In this document: positions 12,125-24,845 of the stretch, piece by piece
How the letters are laid out: the number at the start of each line of letters is the position of its first letter
Position numbering within the stretch: position 1 is the first letter of the stretch
NCBI GenBank assembly: GCA_024138015.1
Contig: JAMXBB010000002.1
Location: 13,492,118 to 13,556,117, forward strand
Length of the DNA: 64,000 bases
Source of the DNA: Lumnitzera littorea
Lineage: Eukaryota > Streptophyta > Magnoliopsida > Myrtales > Combretaceae
Direction: 5' to 3'
Position numbers and translations under genes: made by a program
Notes under the pieces: generated by a model
What the model was told of the DNA's origin: nothing
The model's input: the letters and a program-made list of their open reading frames with translations, nothing else
Database searches by the model: none

Positions 12125-12780
12125 ACGACTGAAAGTCTATCTTAGACTCGATCTACTGGGGATTTGGTGAAGAAATGAAACTTGGTTGCGTTTCTCTAAG
12201 CTCACTAATCTAGGTAGGAGTGTCTCTAAGGTATAAGCAATGCTATGCTAGGATTGATCTAAAAATTTAGTCGTACCTCACTAAGCTCACTAACCTAAGC
12301 AGGAGCGTCTTTTAGGGACTAGTAACCCTAAACTGGGATTGACCTAAAACCTGGTCGTACCTCACTAGGCTCACTAACCTAGGCGGGGCATCTCTCGAGG
12401 GCTAGCAACCTAAATTGGGATCGATCTAAAACCTGGTCATGCCTTACTGGGCTCACTAACCTAGGCGAGACCGTCTCTCGAGGAGTAATAACCCTAAGTC
12501 GGGATCGATCTAAAACCTGATCATGCCTTACTAAGCTCACTAACCTAGGCGGGAGTATCTCTTGGGGACTAGCAACCTTAAGTCGGGATTGATCTAAAAA
12601 CCTAGTCATGCCTCATTAGGCTTACTAGCCTAAGTGGGAGCGTCTCTCGAGGACTAGTAACCCTAAGTTGGGATTGATCTAAAAACTTGATCATGCCTCA
12701 CTAAGCTTATTAACTTAGGCGAGAGTGTCTCTCGAGGACTAGTAACCCTAATTTTGGTCTAAAAGTTGTGCCTTATGGGC
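12125..12780 (-). repeat. 84-bp tandem repeat in the 3' untranslated part of A3
   Basis: About eight units; the CTCACTAACC-like landmark recurs at 12201, 12286, 12370, 12452, 12536, 12621 and 12706, spacing 82-85 bp. On the element's coding strand an 84-bp unit equals 28 codons, which explains the repetitive frame at 12379-12609, but indels and stops argue against a protein. Tandem repeats before the 3' LTR are known from Ogre/Tat elements and can seed satellites. Confidence 0.88.
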
Positions 12781-13040
12781 TTGCTAAAAGGAACCGATGA
12801 ATAGAAGTGCCCTATAGGCTTACTTGAGAGGAACTTGGTAAACAGAGGGGAAGTGCCCTATAAGCTTACTTGAGAGATGATAGTATGGAGGAGAGTGATC
12901 TTATGGGCTTGCTAAGAAGAATATGATGAAGGGAAAAACTTGGAAAAAAGACTAAGTTAAGATCATGTCTTTGAAGGCTGGCTAAACACTAAATACAGAA
13001 AGTGAATGCCTTATGGGTTGGTTCGAAAAGACTATTGGGA
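12768..13040 (-). repeat. Second, looser tandem repeat in A3
   Basis: Words like GCCTTATGGGCTTGCT and GCCCTATAGGCTTACT recur at about 12770, 12810, 12852, 12900 and 13009, giving diverged units of roughly 40-60 bp next to the 84-bp array. Confidence 0.55.
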
Positions 13041-13744
13041 GTAAAAAAATGGTCTAAATGCAAGTGCAAGATTCAAAAATCAGTGTGCTAACCTTATATA
13101 GAAATACTTACTTGGTCCCTTATCAATAGCGCCCAAACTGTCAAACCTTTTTGAAAAGCCTCATCAGAAATCATTGGCTCATGTTTTAGTCTCTTGTTAT
13201 CAACCCAAATGTTCTTGATGCAGAACGTTTAAGACTTCGCCGGCTCTTTTAGAGAAATCATGGGAATTAACCCGATACAGAAAGCCACCTACTTTTTTTG
13301 TCTCTTTGGAACTTTTATGAACCAAATGCCTTATTCTTGACTAATAAACATTTGTCGTGAGGTGATTGCTTACTCGGATTTGGCATTCCCTTGAAAAATA
13401 GACAATAAAACTCCCCATTGAAGGGGATCAATCTGTAATAAAGTATTTTAAAGAGTTTTATTAATTACCAATGTTCTAGATCTCACTCTTTAACTTCTCT
13501 CGTGTTTTCAATATATGGGTTCGATTAAATGGAGTAAAGGAAGTTAGACCTTTCAATGGAGAAGGTGATTATTCCAACGACGACAATAGTCAAGGATACC
13601 AACTTTGCTTACAGATAATGAAAATTAGACCAAAATGACAGTTACAACGACTGGCATTTCTATGTTTCAAGCAAAAATTTCTACTGACTTCTCATGGATA
13701 ATACAACTTTACAATGTCGGCATTTACAAGGTCTCTTAAATTTG
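13041..13744 (-). other. A3 non-coding stretch between integrase and repeats
   Basis: No conserved domain seen; it lies downstream of the integrase on the element strand and is probably 3' untranslated sequence. Confidence 0.45.
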
Positions 13745-14850
13745 GACCATCCATTTAGGACAAAATCAAAGCCCCTCCTGGTAATACTCACTTTACAACA
13801 TAAGGGCTTTCATAATTGGGAGTAAACTTCCCTCTAAAGTCTTGTGCATTAGGGAAAGCCTTTCTTAACACCATATCTCCCTCTTTGAAGTTCCAAGGTT
13901 GTACCCTTTTGTTGAAGGTCCAAGCCATTCTTTGTTGATAACACTGATTATGACACAAGGCTGTTAATCTCTTCTCATTGATCAGATTCAACTACTCGAT
14001 GCGTTTCTTTATCTAATCAACTTCATCCAATTGAGTTTCTGATAATACCCTGAGTAATGGGATCTCAACCTCTATTAGTAACATTGCTTCAGTACCGTAT
14101 CCTAAAGAGTACGATGTTGCCCCAATCGATGTTCTGATGGATGTCTAATAGGCCATGAGTGCGAATGGTAATTTCTTACGCCAGTCCTTATATGTGACAA
14201 CCATTTTTTCAATGATCCTTTTGAGGTTTTTGTTGGCTGCTTTAACGGCTCCATTCATTTGGGGTTAATAAGGAGTAGAGTTCCCACGAAAAATTCGGAA
14301 TTGTCGACAAAATTCTAACATAAGCTTGTTGTTGAGATAGGTGCCATTATTAGTGATGATTGTTTTCAGAGTCCTGTATTAGGCCAAGATGTCTCTCTTG
14401 ATGAACTTAAATACAACCCCTTTAGTAACTCTCGAGTAAGACGAAGCCTTAACCCATTTGCTGAAGTAGTCAATGGTGACTAGTATGAAGTGATGCCCAT
14501 GGATGTTTTTGGAGTGATAAAGTCAATGATATCTATGCCCCACATTGAGAAAGGCCACGATGCTGAGAGGGTTTATAGTTCCTGAGGCGGGGTGTTTATC
14601 TTATTTACATAAACTTGGCATAAGTAACAATACCTAACGTGTTTGATGCAATCACTTTCCATTGTTGACCAATAATACCCTAGCCTTATAATTTTCTTCA
14701 CCAGTATGTAACCATTCATGTGAGGGCCAGATACTCCTTCATGTACTTCTTGCATTAACTTCTCATCCTCCTTGTCATCCACATACCTTAAGAGTGTACT
14801 GTCAAAAGAGTACCGATATAAAGTGGACATGCTTATTAAGAATTAAGTGG
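13745..14850 (-). pseudogene. A3 integrase (pol), inactivated
   Basis: Integrase would insert the element DNA into chromosomes. The zinc-binding HHCC region lies at 14830-14573: a histidine-rich start, GYYW and a CYLCQ motif. The core follows with DYFSKW carrying the first catalytic Asp. The second catalytic site reads TNNGT, so the usual Asp is Asn. The third reads NGAVKAANKN, so the usual Glu is Lys, preceded by an in-frame stop. The C-terminal part (13991-13788) has the RKAFPNAQDFRGKF stretch and a YVVK end typical of Tat integrases. Two catalytic residues are lost, so it is dead whatever the stops do. Confidence 0.85.
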
Positions 14851-14935
14851 CTAATCTCCTAATCATCTTTATGTCCTTTTTCTCGGCTTCTTCACAGTAT
14901 GTGCCTTGTTGTAGGAATGTCTTAACATCATGGTA

Positions 14936-15420
14936 CTACGGTTTTTGGTCGTTCATACCCTCAATTACTAGGTAGAAGGTAGGCTTGTCTTCAATTTCAA
15001 TAATAAGAGGTTGAATCTCGACTCCACCGAATATTTGGATCATAGATGTTAACATGGCTAAGGCATTAGCAAATTGATTTTGAGTCCTCGATACATGATT
15101 GAAGGTGATTTCTTTGAAATTCTCCATCAATTCAATCAAGTATTGGTGATAAGGTACTGGTTTAGCTAATAATGAGTGAAGAGTCCCCATACACTTCCAA
15201 TTCTTCAATGTCTTTATCTAAAGCCATTTTAAGTCTCATGATGCATGCTTCATACTCGACAATATTATTAGTGTGTGGGAAAACAAGCCTTATAGCTACA
15301 AGGCATTGAGTGCCTTCAAGGGACATTAGTATTGCCCCAATTCTACACCTAGACATGTTGGTTGCCCTATCAAAGAACATCTTCCATTTTGGCAGCTCAT
15401 CATCTTCTCCTTTATCAAAG
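14936..15420 (-). pseudogene. A3 archaeal-type RNase H (aRNH)
   Basis: An additional RNase H domain between the gypsy RNase H and the integrase is a mark of the Tat lineage. Visible pieces are MFFDRATN (catalytic-Asp strand), GAILMSLEGTQCL, NNIVEYEACIM with its Glu, the VYGDSSLII strand with Asp (15380-15162), then SRTQNQFANALAML with the terminal conserved part (15208-14936). The two pieces are in different frames, so a frameshift splits the domain near 15170-15200. Confidence 0.8.
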
Positions 15421-15519
15421 CTTCTCTCAACTGCTAAGATATCCTCATTGGGGAAATTGACTTGTACCTCTTAGGGAACGCTATCGGAGGGATTTTCTGC
15501 TAATTGATCTGCTAGAGTT

Positions 15520-15945
15520 TACCTTTTGATTGAATTTCGGTTCATGTACGTAATGTCAAACTCTAATAGTAACATTTGCCACTTTGAGAATTTGCCAATT
15601 AGGGTTGATTTGTTTGCTAAATACTTCAAGGGATCGTACTAAGTCAACAATTTAACCTGGTAGTAGAGTGTGTATTCTTTGAGTTGATGCATAACCTAGA
15701 CCAAAGTACAACAAGTTCTTTCAATTTCTGAATATTTCTACTCCCTTTCAGTGAATTTCTTGTTCAAGTAATATACAGCTCGTTCTTTTCCTTCCTCATC
15801 TTTCTCACCAAGCATGCACCCTATGGACTCCATAATATTGTCAGGTATAGGAATAAAGGCTTTCGAGGTTTTGGAGCTACTAGAATTAGACAATTCATGA
15901 GGTATTCTTTGATCGTTGTGAAGGCTTACTCGCACTCTTCATCCC
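15520..15945 (-). pseudogene. A3 gypsy RNase H
   Basis: It follows the RT on the element strand. Recognisable is the strand pair MLGEKDEEGKERAVYYLNKK and FTERE (15810-15738), matching the standard gypsy RNase H. Several stops interrupt the frame before and after. Confidence 0.7.
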
Positions 15946-16980
15946 AATTGATCTTGGTGTTCTTTTTCAACAACTTAAACAAGAGACATCACTTGTCTGT
16001 CAGTTAGGATATGAACCGGGCTATATAGTTTAAACTGTCCAACAAGCCTCTGATTTCTTTGAGTATGCGTGGCGGGGGCAAGTCAACTATCGCTTTGACT
16101 TTATTAAGGTCCACTTTGATGCTCCTTTAGCTAATTATAAAACCCAATAATTTCCTTGAAGTCACTCCGAAAGTGCATTTCTCTTGGTTGAGCTTCAGCT
16201 AGAATTTTCTTAACCTATCAAACAATCTCTTTAGATTATCTACGTGACTTTCTCCTTCCTTAGACTTAGCAATCATATCATCAACATATACTTCAACTCC
16301 TTTATGCATCATGTAATGAAAGATTATTACCATAGCCTTTTGATAAGTTGCCTCAGCATTTTTAAGACTGAAAGGCATTACTTTGTAGCAAAATGTACCC
16401 TAAGTTATGATGAATGTTTTCTTGGCTTTATCTTATCCAGCCATTCGAATTTGATTATACCTAGAAAATCCATCCATGAAAGAGAAAAGATGATTTTTGG
16501 CTATGTTATCGACCAAGACATCAATATGGGGTAAGGGAAAATTATCTTTAGGGGTAACTTGATTAAGGTCCCGAAAGTCTATGCACAATCTAACCTTTCC
16601 ATTCATCCTCATAACTGGTACTATATTGGCTACCCATTCGAGATAATTAGATACCTCAATAAAACTAACCTTTAGTAATTTTTTGACTTCTTCTTTGATC
16701 TTTAATGGAACATTTGGTCGGAACCTTCTTAACTTCTATTTCTTAGGTTTGATATCCTCTCATGTGGATAAACGATGGACCACGATCGATGGATCTAATC
16801 CGAGTATGTCTTCATAAGACCATGCGAATACATCTTGGTATTTAGATAGTAATGTGGTTATTTCTACCTTTTGGTCTTCTTTCAAATTTCCCCCAATCTT
16901 CAATACCTTAGGGTTGTCATCGATCCCAACATTAATTATATCAGTTGGCTCGTCAATGGAAATTCTACTCATTTCCTGTT
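15946..16980 (-). pseudogene. A3 reverse transcriptase
   Basis: It starts with DVFAWSYEDILGLDPSIV (16972-16760), the usual Tat RT lead-in. It continues with LCIDFRDLN, then FSFMDGFSRYNQI carrying the first catalytic Asp, then the polymerase signature YVDD (16288-16277), which is intact. Later come CTFGVTSRKLLGF and a primer-grip-like stretch. Stops occur at several points. The ORF at 16244-16534 on the + strand is the shadow of this gene. Confidence 0.85.
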
Positions 16981-17004
16981 TTTGCCAGCTTTCTTACACA
17001 TTAA

Positions 17005-19959
17005 TGTCACGCCCCGAAACGGTAGAGTCGTAACAGCCTCGCCATGTAAACCATCCTAAGATAGAAGTTGGCCTTACAACCGCTATCTTAGACTTGATCT
17101 ACACAAGGCGTCCACGACTAACCCGCTTTGACGTAAACAGTTTGTAATTTAAATAAATCATTTACTTAAGAAAGTGAGGAAATATATATATATATCTAGA
17201 ATAATTCAGTTATTGCAATTAAAGTTTACAATAATTTTCCATAATATATTTTCTAGTTATTACATTATTTAGAAATGAAAAATAATTCTAAAATAAAAAC
17301 TTAGACCTTAAAATTTTGTATTTAATCTTCAATATTTTTCCTCACTCCCTAGGATCAAGCAGTTGCTAGCTTTAGAGTAATTGGTTGCCGCTTTTTAGCC
17401 AACACCTGCATGACGTCTATAGGGATATGAGCAACCACAGCTCAGTAAGTTAGGACGGAGAACTTAAAACTATATCATACACACAACAGGGTTTTTAATC
17501 ACTTATTGGGTGCAATGCATGTGTAAGCAAATGCCATCGCACGACGTTGTTCGGCCCGTCGTGAGATTAGAGAAATTACGCCTACTCTAATCCGGGTTGA
17601 GGAGTTGCTGTTAATGCAACAGCTCACGACCAAACCCAGACTTGTGTAATGGAGACCTTGCTCCTCCCGCGACTACCTTCGAACCACTGTCTTCACCCTC
17701 GCCACGACCTCCTCTCCTGTCACTTAGTTCGATTGAAGATGAAGAAGGGACCATTTTCAATCCTGCGCTATCCTTTCCGAAGGGATCGATATTTGGCCGG
17801 AGAGTCCTAAGTTCCCTTAACGGGTTGCCATGCATGTCCGATTATGATTACTGGTCGTATATTTGATTAAGTTCAGTTTAGGGTGATCAATCATTTCATA
17901 CAAATCATACAATACATGTTAGAGCAACAAACAGAATCATAGTATCACTCATAATCAAGCACATGCACACATTCAACTATCTAACAAGCACAACCAAGCA
18001 TAATCTTAAGCCTCCAAAATACAGCATCGTATTAATCCCAACTTACCTCGACTCTTCACTCACTCACTCGAGGTTCGATTTGCTCAAGCCATCGCCGATC
18101 ATCCCTATAACACAAATGTTGTTTCAGCTTTTCATATAACTATTATAAGTTCATTTTATCCTATAACGCTTATTGTTAGGTTTTGTTTAGGGTTTAATAC
18201 GCCTAATTATCTAGGTCTTAAGTCTTTTATAATTATTCTAGGTTTGGAATTAGGTTTAGGTTCAGTTTTCACATCGATTTCTAAATTAGGTTTTAGTTCA
18301 ATTTCTAAGTAATGTTTTAGATTCCAACCCTAGAAATCCGTTTCAACCCATAATGTGAAACTAATTACATTATTTCCAGATATCCTAAATACGATCACTA
18401 TTCCTAGTTAGCATTTTATTCCATCCGGTGCACTTAAATCTGTATTAGTGTACCGAATTTACTCCTATTATGAGCAATTTTTACATTTTTCATATAATTA
18501 CCAAAAATTAAATTTTGTTTCAGATTTATTATGTTCTAATTTTCATTATTTTATTATCTAATTAAACCTAATTTTTCATATTTATTAAATTTCCAATTCT
18601 ACATATTCCTAATTTTCTACATTTACCACATAACACCTTCATTATTTACACTTAACACTCCATTGACTAGGACTAGGTTTCCACATCAGAGATTAACATC
18701 CCTAAACATCTAATTACTATCTAAATCAATAATTAGTGTCTTAATTACCTAATTAACCCAAAATCACCCAATTTTTCCATCATTTTAGGACTAAAAATTA
18801 ACTTAAAAATTTCGAAAATTAATTTTAAAAAAATGGCTTCATAGCACTGTTATATATCACATGAGCATCCTACAGAAAAAAAATTTGAGTACCAAACTAC
18901 ACTCCTAAGCCTGTTTATTTCTAGTTCTAATCATGCTCGGTTTTGTGCAATTTGTTAAGAATCCTATAATTCCAGACATGATTAAACTAAATAATTATTT
19001 TTCCCTAAATCTACATATAATAAAACCTCAGAATAACAAGTTTCATAATTTTTTGGGCAAAATAACTAATTTTACTAAATTATACAAAATCGGGACAATT
19101 TTGGGACTCACCCGGTTCGATGCTTTCTGGCCGTTCAAGCCCAGTTCAAGCTTGTCAGCCGGCCCAGATGATAGGTCTGGAGTAGGGTGGTGGTGGTGGT
19201 TCGGTCTCAAGTGGTGGTGAGAGGTGGGTTTAGCTCACTTGCCCAATCTGCACAGTTTTCCCTTTTTTTTTTATTTTCTGGATTTTCTCTCGATTTTTTC
19301 AGTGTTCCTATTTTTCCCAAATGCTAAACTGACCAAACGACTTCTGAAAAATTTTCCCCTATTTATAGACATTTTTTGTAATTAATATACATTAATTTGA
19401 CAAGACTTTGCCCATTTTCCTTGATTTTTGGGTTTTAGGTTGTCTAATTTTTATTGGTTGATTTTTCTTTTGCAGTTCTAGACCTGCCACGACCTGATTT
19501 AGATCATCTTATCCTATTCTGATTTTTTTTCTGATTTTTCCATAATTAATTTATAATTTTCTTTAATTATTTGCTTAGTTTTTGGCCAATTTAGGTAATT
19601 TCGCGTATTTTTATCTACACGTAAATACATGTGGGGTACACGTGAACATTCCTAATTATTATTTTGGTCATTCTAAAATTTTTAGTATACATATAATCTA
19701 TCTCTAGTAATTTGTTAATTATCGTATTACACTTTTCGCCTTTTCGGTAATTAGCAATTATTATGCTTAAAATTTAAAAATTTTATAGTCTCTTATTTTA
19801 CTACTTATTTTCTCAAATTTAAGTTTACGGGGTCATTTTTACTAATATTTCTCTCCATAGTTTATAATTTGGGGTTTAATCGGATTCCTTAACCGATTAT
19901 CCAAAACTTATGTTCTAAGTTCAATCCTACGGTCAATTGGCTTAGCTTTGGGGCTTACA
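17005..19959. mobile_element. B1: solo LTR inserted between protease and RT of A3
   Basis: The 2955 bp unit starts TGTCACGCCCCG and ends TTTGGGGCTTACA, giving short inverted ends (TGTCACGCCCC / TGTAAGCCCC). It contains no gag or pol. Similar termini are seen on LTRs of plant gypsy chromoviruses, but the lineage is not proved. The interrupted A3 pol continues on both sides. Flanking pentamers ATTAA and ATCAT do not match well, so the target duplication is unresolved. A diverged copy, B2, lies at 26675-31310. Confidence 0.7.
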
Positions 19960-21330
19960 ATCATTATGGTCATTGACATCACTCCCGATGACTAACCTAA
20001 TAGGGCCGAAGGTGATATCAATATTTTCATCACCTATCTGCATCAGGTATCTATGGCCTTTTTCGAATAATTGGATTTGGAGAAAAAGAAAAGTATGTAA
20101 AAGAAAGAGAGTAAGTAAGGTAGGAGTAAAGGGAAAAGAGATTGATTTTTATTTATAGGAACTTTCTTTTAAGTACAATCATTTGAAGAACAAAGGTAAT
20201 TTATTACAAAACTCTACAAAATATTTGATCGTGATTTATCCTTTAGCCCAAGGAAGACTTATTGCTTTTTGTAGGGATGAAGAACTAATTATTCAAGTGT
20301 TGGGATTTGTTGGATGGACCAACCCCTTCATTTCTGTTGGAAGTGTCCTCTTTAGTAGGCTTTGAGCTCTGGACTTCTATTAGGATGAAATTTTCTAACA
20401 ATGGAGGGAAAGTCATCGGGGCGTGATACAACATGTCACATTTTCTGCCCCTAGCTTGTAACTCTTCCATCGAGGTTGGAATGTATCATAGCCTATAAGC
20501 TCCAAATTGGCCCTTTTTGAACTTTAGCCTCTCGTCTTTCTCTCAATTGGTGATCATGTACACCTCTTCAAACATTTGATGCCCAAAGTCCTCTTGCTCC
20601 TTAATACTAATATAAGGTATAGCCATCTCTTTGTAGATTTCATAATCCTGGTCACCCATAATCGTGATAACTTAGCCATTGGAGATGAACTTAACTTTTT
20701 GGTGAAGACTTGACGGTATGGCCCCTGTTGAATATATCCAAAGCCTTCCTGATAGCAGATTGAATGTCTTTAGAATGTCGAAAACTTAGAATGGGATGTT
20801 GAACATTTGTAGGTTGATATCTCTGGTAAGTCAATCTCCCATATTATTTCTCTCATCCATCAAAAGCTCTTATTATTGTCAAACTCGGCTTGATGGCGGT
20901 TGTATCAATGCCTAATAGATCCAAGGTAGCTCGAAGGTAGATGTTCAAAGATGACCCATTGTCGATGAGGACTTTTGTTGTGATGATGTTATTTATCCTC
21001 ACAATTATGAGTAGAGGCCTTGTGTGTTAGTTACCTTCTTTACCTAGTTCTTCAGTGGAGAAGGAAATTTGATCCATAGTGAGGATGGAATTGGTGACAA
21101 AGCCAATCCTTTCAACTAAGATTTCACAACGGACCTTGACTTCCTTTAATGTTTTGAACAAAGCTTCCCGATGTGGCTTCGATGCCATCAATAGACTCAT
21201 AAGGGATATTTGTGCTAGAGTCTTAGCAAGCTGATCTATTATTTTATACTCGCTAGACTTGATCATCTTAGTGAAGGCAGTCAATCCTTCTTCATGCTTG
21301 GCTTGTTCATCGTTTGGCATTTCCAGCACG
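19960..21330 (-). pseudogene. A3 protease region (aspartic protease)
   Basis: On the minus strand 21329-21027 encodes a conserved linker (SEYKIIDQLAKTLAQISLMSLL, with PHREAL after it). The protease follows at about 21005-20640: IDNGSSLN has the catalytic Asp in the form used by Tat elements, with a Gly/Leu-rich GRLWI-like end. The tail 20470-20285 is a linker towards RT. B1 separates this part from RT. Stops and frameshifts are frequent. Confidence 0.78.
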
Positions 21331-21539
21331 ACCTTCTTTTTCAGGTTTTCCCTTAGATCATAGATTCTATCGAAGCAGGTAATACCCCCCCATAAGTAAG
21401 CTTGATTACCCCTGATTTATTACTTGGTGGTTGAGACGGGCAAATTTATAATTTTCGAGGGCTATAGGCACATGGAAGGTGTACCGTTTAGTTTGTAGAA
21501 TTTGCTTTTCTTCTTGTTTGTAGAATTTATAAACCTTGG

Positions 21540-23075
21540 GCTCTCAGTTGGGACCGATCATGTTGATGGCAAGCTTTGAGTGGTCAAATATCATATTGAT
21601 GATGGGTCTATGGTTTGGTAGAGGGTTATTGTTGACGTTCGAAGCAAGAGCCTCCACAAAATCCAATTGTACTGTACCTTCATCAATTAAATCTTGAATT
21701 TTGTTCTTTAACCTCCAGCGCGAGTCAGTTGAATGGCCCACTTGCCCTAAATGATATTGACATCTTGCATTGGGATAAAAAAAACCTTAGCCTATACCTT
21801 TTACTAGGAGTCTCGTAATGGAGCAGATTATCTTTCCTTAACTTTTCAAGTACTTGACTAAGTGGAACGGGTATTTTGGTGAACTGCCCTAGGGTTCTAC
21901 TAACCTGTGGTTGGCTTCTGTACTATTGTTGAGTTGGTGAAGGATATTCCCTGAAAGAGACTTGGGAGTTAGGCCTGGCATTTGGATTGACCAAGCTAAC
22001 AATAGCTTCCTTAAGCTTGCTGGTGGTAGGTTTAGCAGAGGGTGGTCTTCTATCTGATGTCTCTTGTAGCTTACTAGAGGAGACAACACTTTCAATTCGA
22101 TACCCTACTGCTACTACTTTTGCAAAACTAGAAGAGGCTTGTCTGATCAGGTGAGCAAAGTAGGGTCTCTCAAGAGTATTGATGAAAGTTGTAGTTAACT
22201 CTTTTTCAATCACGAGGATAAATACCCTTGCAGCTAGGGACCTCCACATTTAGGCATACTCTTTAAAAGATTCATTGTGCCTCTTCCTTAGGGCAACCAA
22301 GTACATCATAGTTGGCGCCACCTCAACGTTAAACCTATATTGCTCATAGAATGCTCTAGCCAGCTTTTCCCATGTGTTCACTTGATTCATATCTAATTAG
22401 GCGTACTAAGTCAAGGCAAGGCCAGTTAGGCTATTTTGAAAGGTTTGGACCATAAGCTAGTCATACTATACATACTTACCCATCTTGCATACATACAATC
22501 GGGTATGCAACTTAGGGCATCCAGTCACGTTATATTTTTCAAAGTCAGGTATATTGAATTTTTCTAAGAAGCTTCCATAATCATAGGAAGAAAAGTCTCT
22601 TATGCTAGTGTGCTCAAATCCATCATACCCCTCGAGTATTTTCATTTTTTCAGTAATTTGCCGAGTTAGCCGCTTCTCAAGCTCTTTCAGTCTATCCTGA
22701 TCATCTTCAGGCTTTAGATTAACTAAGAACGAGTAAGTGTTCGGCTCAAAAGTTAGGTTGACTTTTGGAAAGACCCCTTCTGTTTTAGAAGATTTGAAGG
22801 CTTGATTGACCTTTAGGTAAGCTTCTTCTGTTTTAAGAGATAGGGCCTCAGTATTCTTTCCACATCTAGCCTTAGAACTCTCCTCGTCTGATGGAGCTGT
22901 GGATTTGAGCCAAGCGATGCTATCAACGAGGAAGCTTAGTTGGTCTACATTCTTCCCTATTGTTCATTCCAAAGATTGAAACCTTAACTCAGTGAGATTA
23001 ATAACCTCGAGGTTGACATTACCGTTGTTGGTGTTGGTGTTATCGTTTCCTTAGTTGGCTATTCTAGTCTAAGAA
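21540..23075 (-). pseudogene. A3 gag
   Basis: The capsid-type core is clear: KFNIPDFEKYN, CPKLH, SLTGLAL and TWEKLARAFYEQYRF (about 22570-22320), then the serine- and proline-rich part at 22249-21889. Near the end is CQYHLGQVGHST with SRWRLKNKIQDLID (about 21765-21690), a degenerate CCHC-like motif whose last Cys is Arg. The same domain order appears in A6 at 51557-52560. Stops interrupt the frame, including a TAG or TAA where Gln is usual. Confidence 0.83.
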
Positions 23076-23329
23076 TGGGTTTGTTAGGGGCTTTTCTGGA
23101 AAGTTTGACATTTAAGAGCTATCTTGGCAACCTGGTTAAAATCACTTCTCAATAAGTTAGCACACGAATATTTTAATTTTTGAAAGAATGCAAATGAATG
23201 AAATGCAAATGAACCATACGGATGGAAAGGAGGGAATCAACGAATAATTAATAGAATGGCAAGTTATTTATTATTTTTTTGAATTCCCAAAGTTTTATCA
23301 CATAAAAGAAAGGAAAAGATACAAATTCA

Positions 23330-24845
23330 TCTATACTAATTTTCTTTCTTTTTTTTTTTTTGGGGGCCAGATGACATTTTCTTCTCCTTTTTTTTTTTAT
23401 TATGCTTAGTTGCCTCCTTAAACTCTTGAATCTTCTTCTAAGCCATCTTCAGCTGGTGTTTTAGGGCATGCGACCTTTGCCTAAACTCTTAAAATAGGTT
23501 TTCCCATTTGTCTTTTTCATCATAGCGGACCTCCATACGGGCTTTCACTTGGTCCATATAGGTCACCATTTTAGAGCTAAGGTGCATAAGGAAAGGTTTA
23601 AGGACTTTTGGTGCCTGATACCACATTGTGCCCGCCTTGTGAAGTTGATCGTATAAGTATTTTTTGGTGACTTGATACTTACCACTTCTCCCACGAATTC
23701 ACTTAAATCGATGTTAGGGCTTACTGTCCTAGTATCTCACTAAGCTTTGATCTTATGAAGCTTGGATACCTTTTCTATTAAATGAGGCTCTTTGAGGTCG
23801 AGGGTGAATGGCTCCAATAAAGGCTTATGAATTATGTCCTGGATCTTCACAAATTACCTCACCATGTTGTTTGGATAGTAGCCTGTACACTAACTCATTC
23901 CAGTTAATGGTACAACATTGTAATTTTTGCAAATCAATATTACCTTAGTGTAATTGCTCCATCTGGTGGTCCACAGTATGTCTTCAACTCGAAAAACTTG
24001 TAAAACCTCTATCCAGAACAAGGTAGGGATATCTTCTAGCAATTTGATCTTATCAATGAAAGAGTCAATAAGATCAATCTTATTGGCAAATGTACCCCTT
24101 ATTAAATCTTACCTAAAACATTTGATGTGATTAATGAACCATACCATTAACAGCGCTATGCTTGTCCTAAGATCTCCATAGCTTCTTTTTTTTTTAAGAA
24201 AATTAAGATTCCTTATTTGTTCGGTAAGTAGGGCAATAATATAAGACTTCCCTTCCCAAAATTAAGCCACTAATTCTGTTACCCTGAAGTGTATAAGAAA
24301 AGACCTACTTATAAATAAGACAATGGCAAACACTACTAATACATAAGCCTTGATTCGATTTTCCCTCCAATTTCTAAGAAATAGAGCCTGTTTGTTGGAG
24401 TTGGCTTTGTTTTGAAACCAATAGACTAGATCTTATATCTTAATAGCATGTTTGTTGCGATCATTAAGGGCTTCATTTATCTCAATCTTACAAATTCCTA
24501 AGAATTTGGAAAAGATGTAAGCTGGACCGAAGCTAGAAGATATATTTCATCCAATGGAGGAGCTTGGAGCAGTTGGGTGTATTCTTCTAAAGTTGGACTG
24601 ATTAGATGTGGCCTAAATCGAAAGGCTACTTCTTTAGGCTTCTAAAAATGGACTAAGGCCCTTAACAACATGATGTTAACATCCATTTTGGTTAGATAGA
24701 GTGTGGGTCTAATCTTGTTGGTAATGAACTATTGTTCTCTTGAGTTGAAGGTTTGATACCACTGGTTGAGTATAGATTTTAGGTTTGTAGGTTTGTGGAC
24801 ATGAATCTCCTCGGCGAAAACCTTGTCGTTGGATGAGCTGGCCAT
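23330..24845 (-). pseudogene. A3 ORF1, the extra upstream ORF of Tat-type elements
   Basis: The start ATG is at 24845-24843, giving MASSSNDKVFAEEIHVH. A diverged block follows with VHF, FRFRPHLISPTLEEYTQLL (about 24610-24560), which resembles the plant mobile domain pattern of such ORF1 proteins. The C-terminal part (about 23580-23340) is strongly charged and probably coiled coil (MDQVKARMEVRYDEKDKWE). The function of ORF1 is unknown in general. A6 carries a related ORF1 at 50040-51000. Confidence 0.65.

Noticed and set aside
12379..12609. Repetitive 28-residue protein frame
   Set aside because: It follows from the 84-bp tandem repeat; neighbouring units are out of frame or contain stops.
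12125..12780. CRISPR-like array
   Set aside because: The units are contiguous diverged 84-bp repeats without spacers, in a plant retrotransposon.
16244..16534. Plus-strand ORF of 96 codons
   Set aside because: It is antisense to the A3 reverse transcriptase, including its YVDD signature.
17005..19959. Exact target duplication for B1
   Set aside because: The flanking pentamers ATTAA and ATCAT share only three of five bases, so none is claimed.
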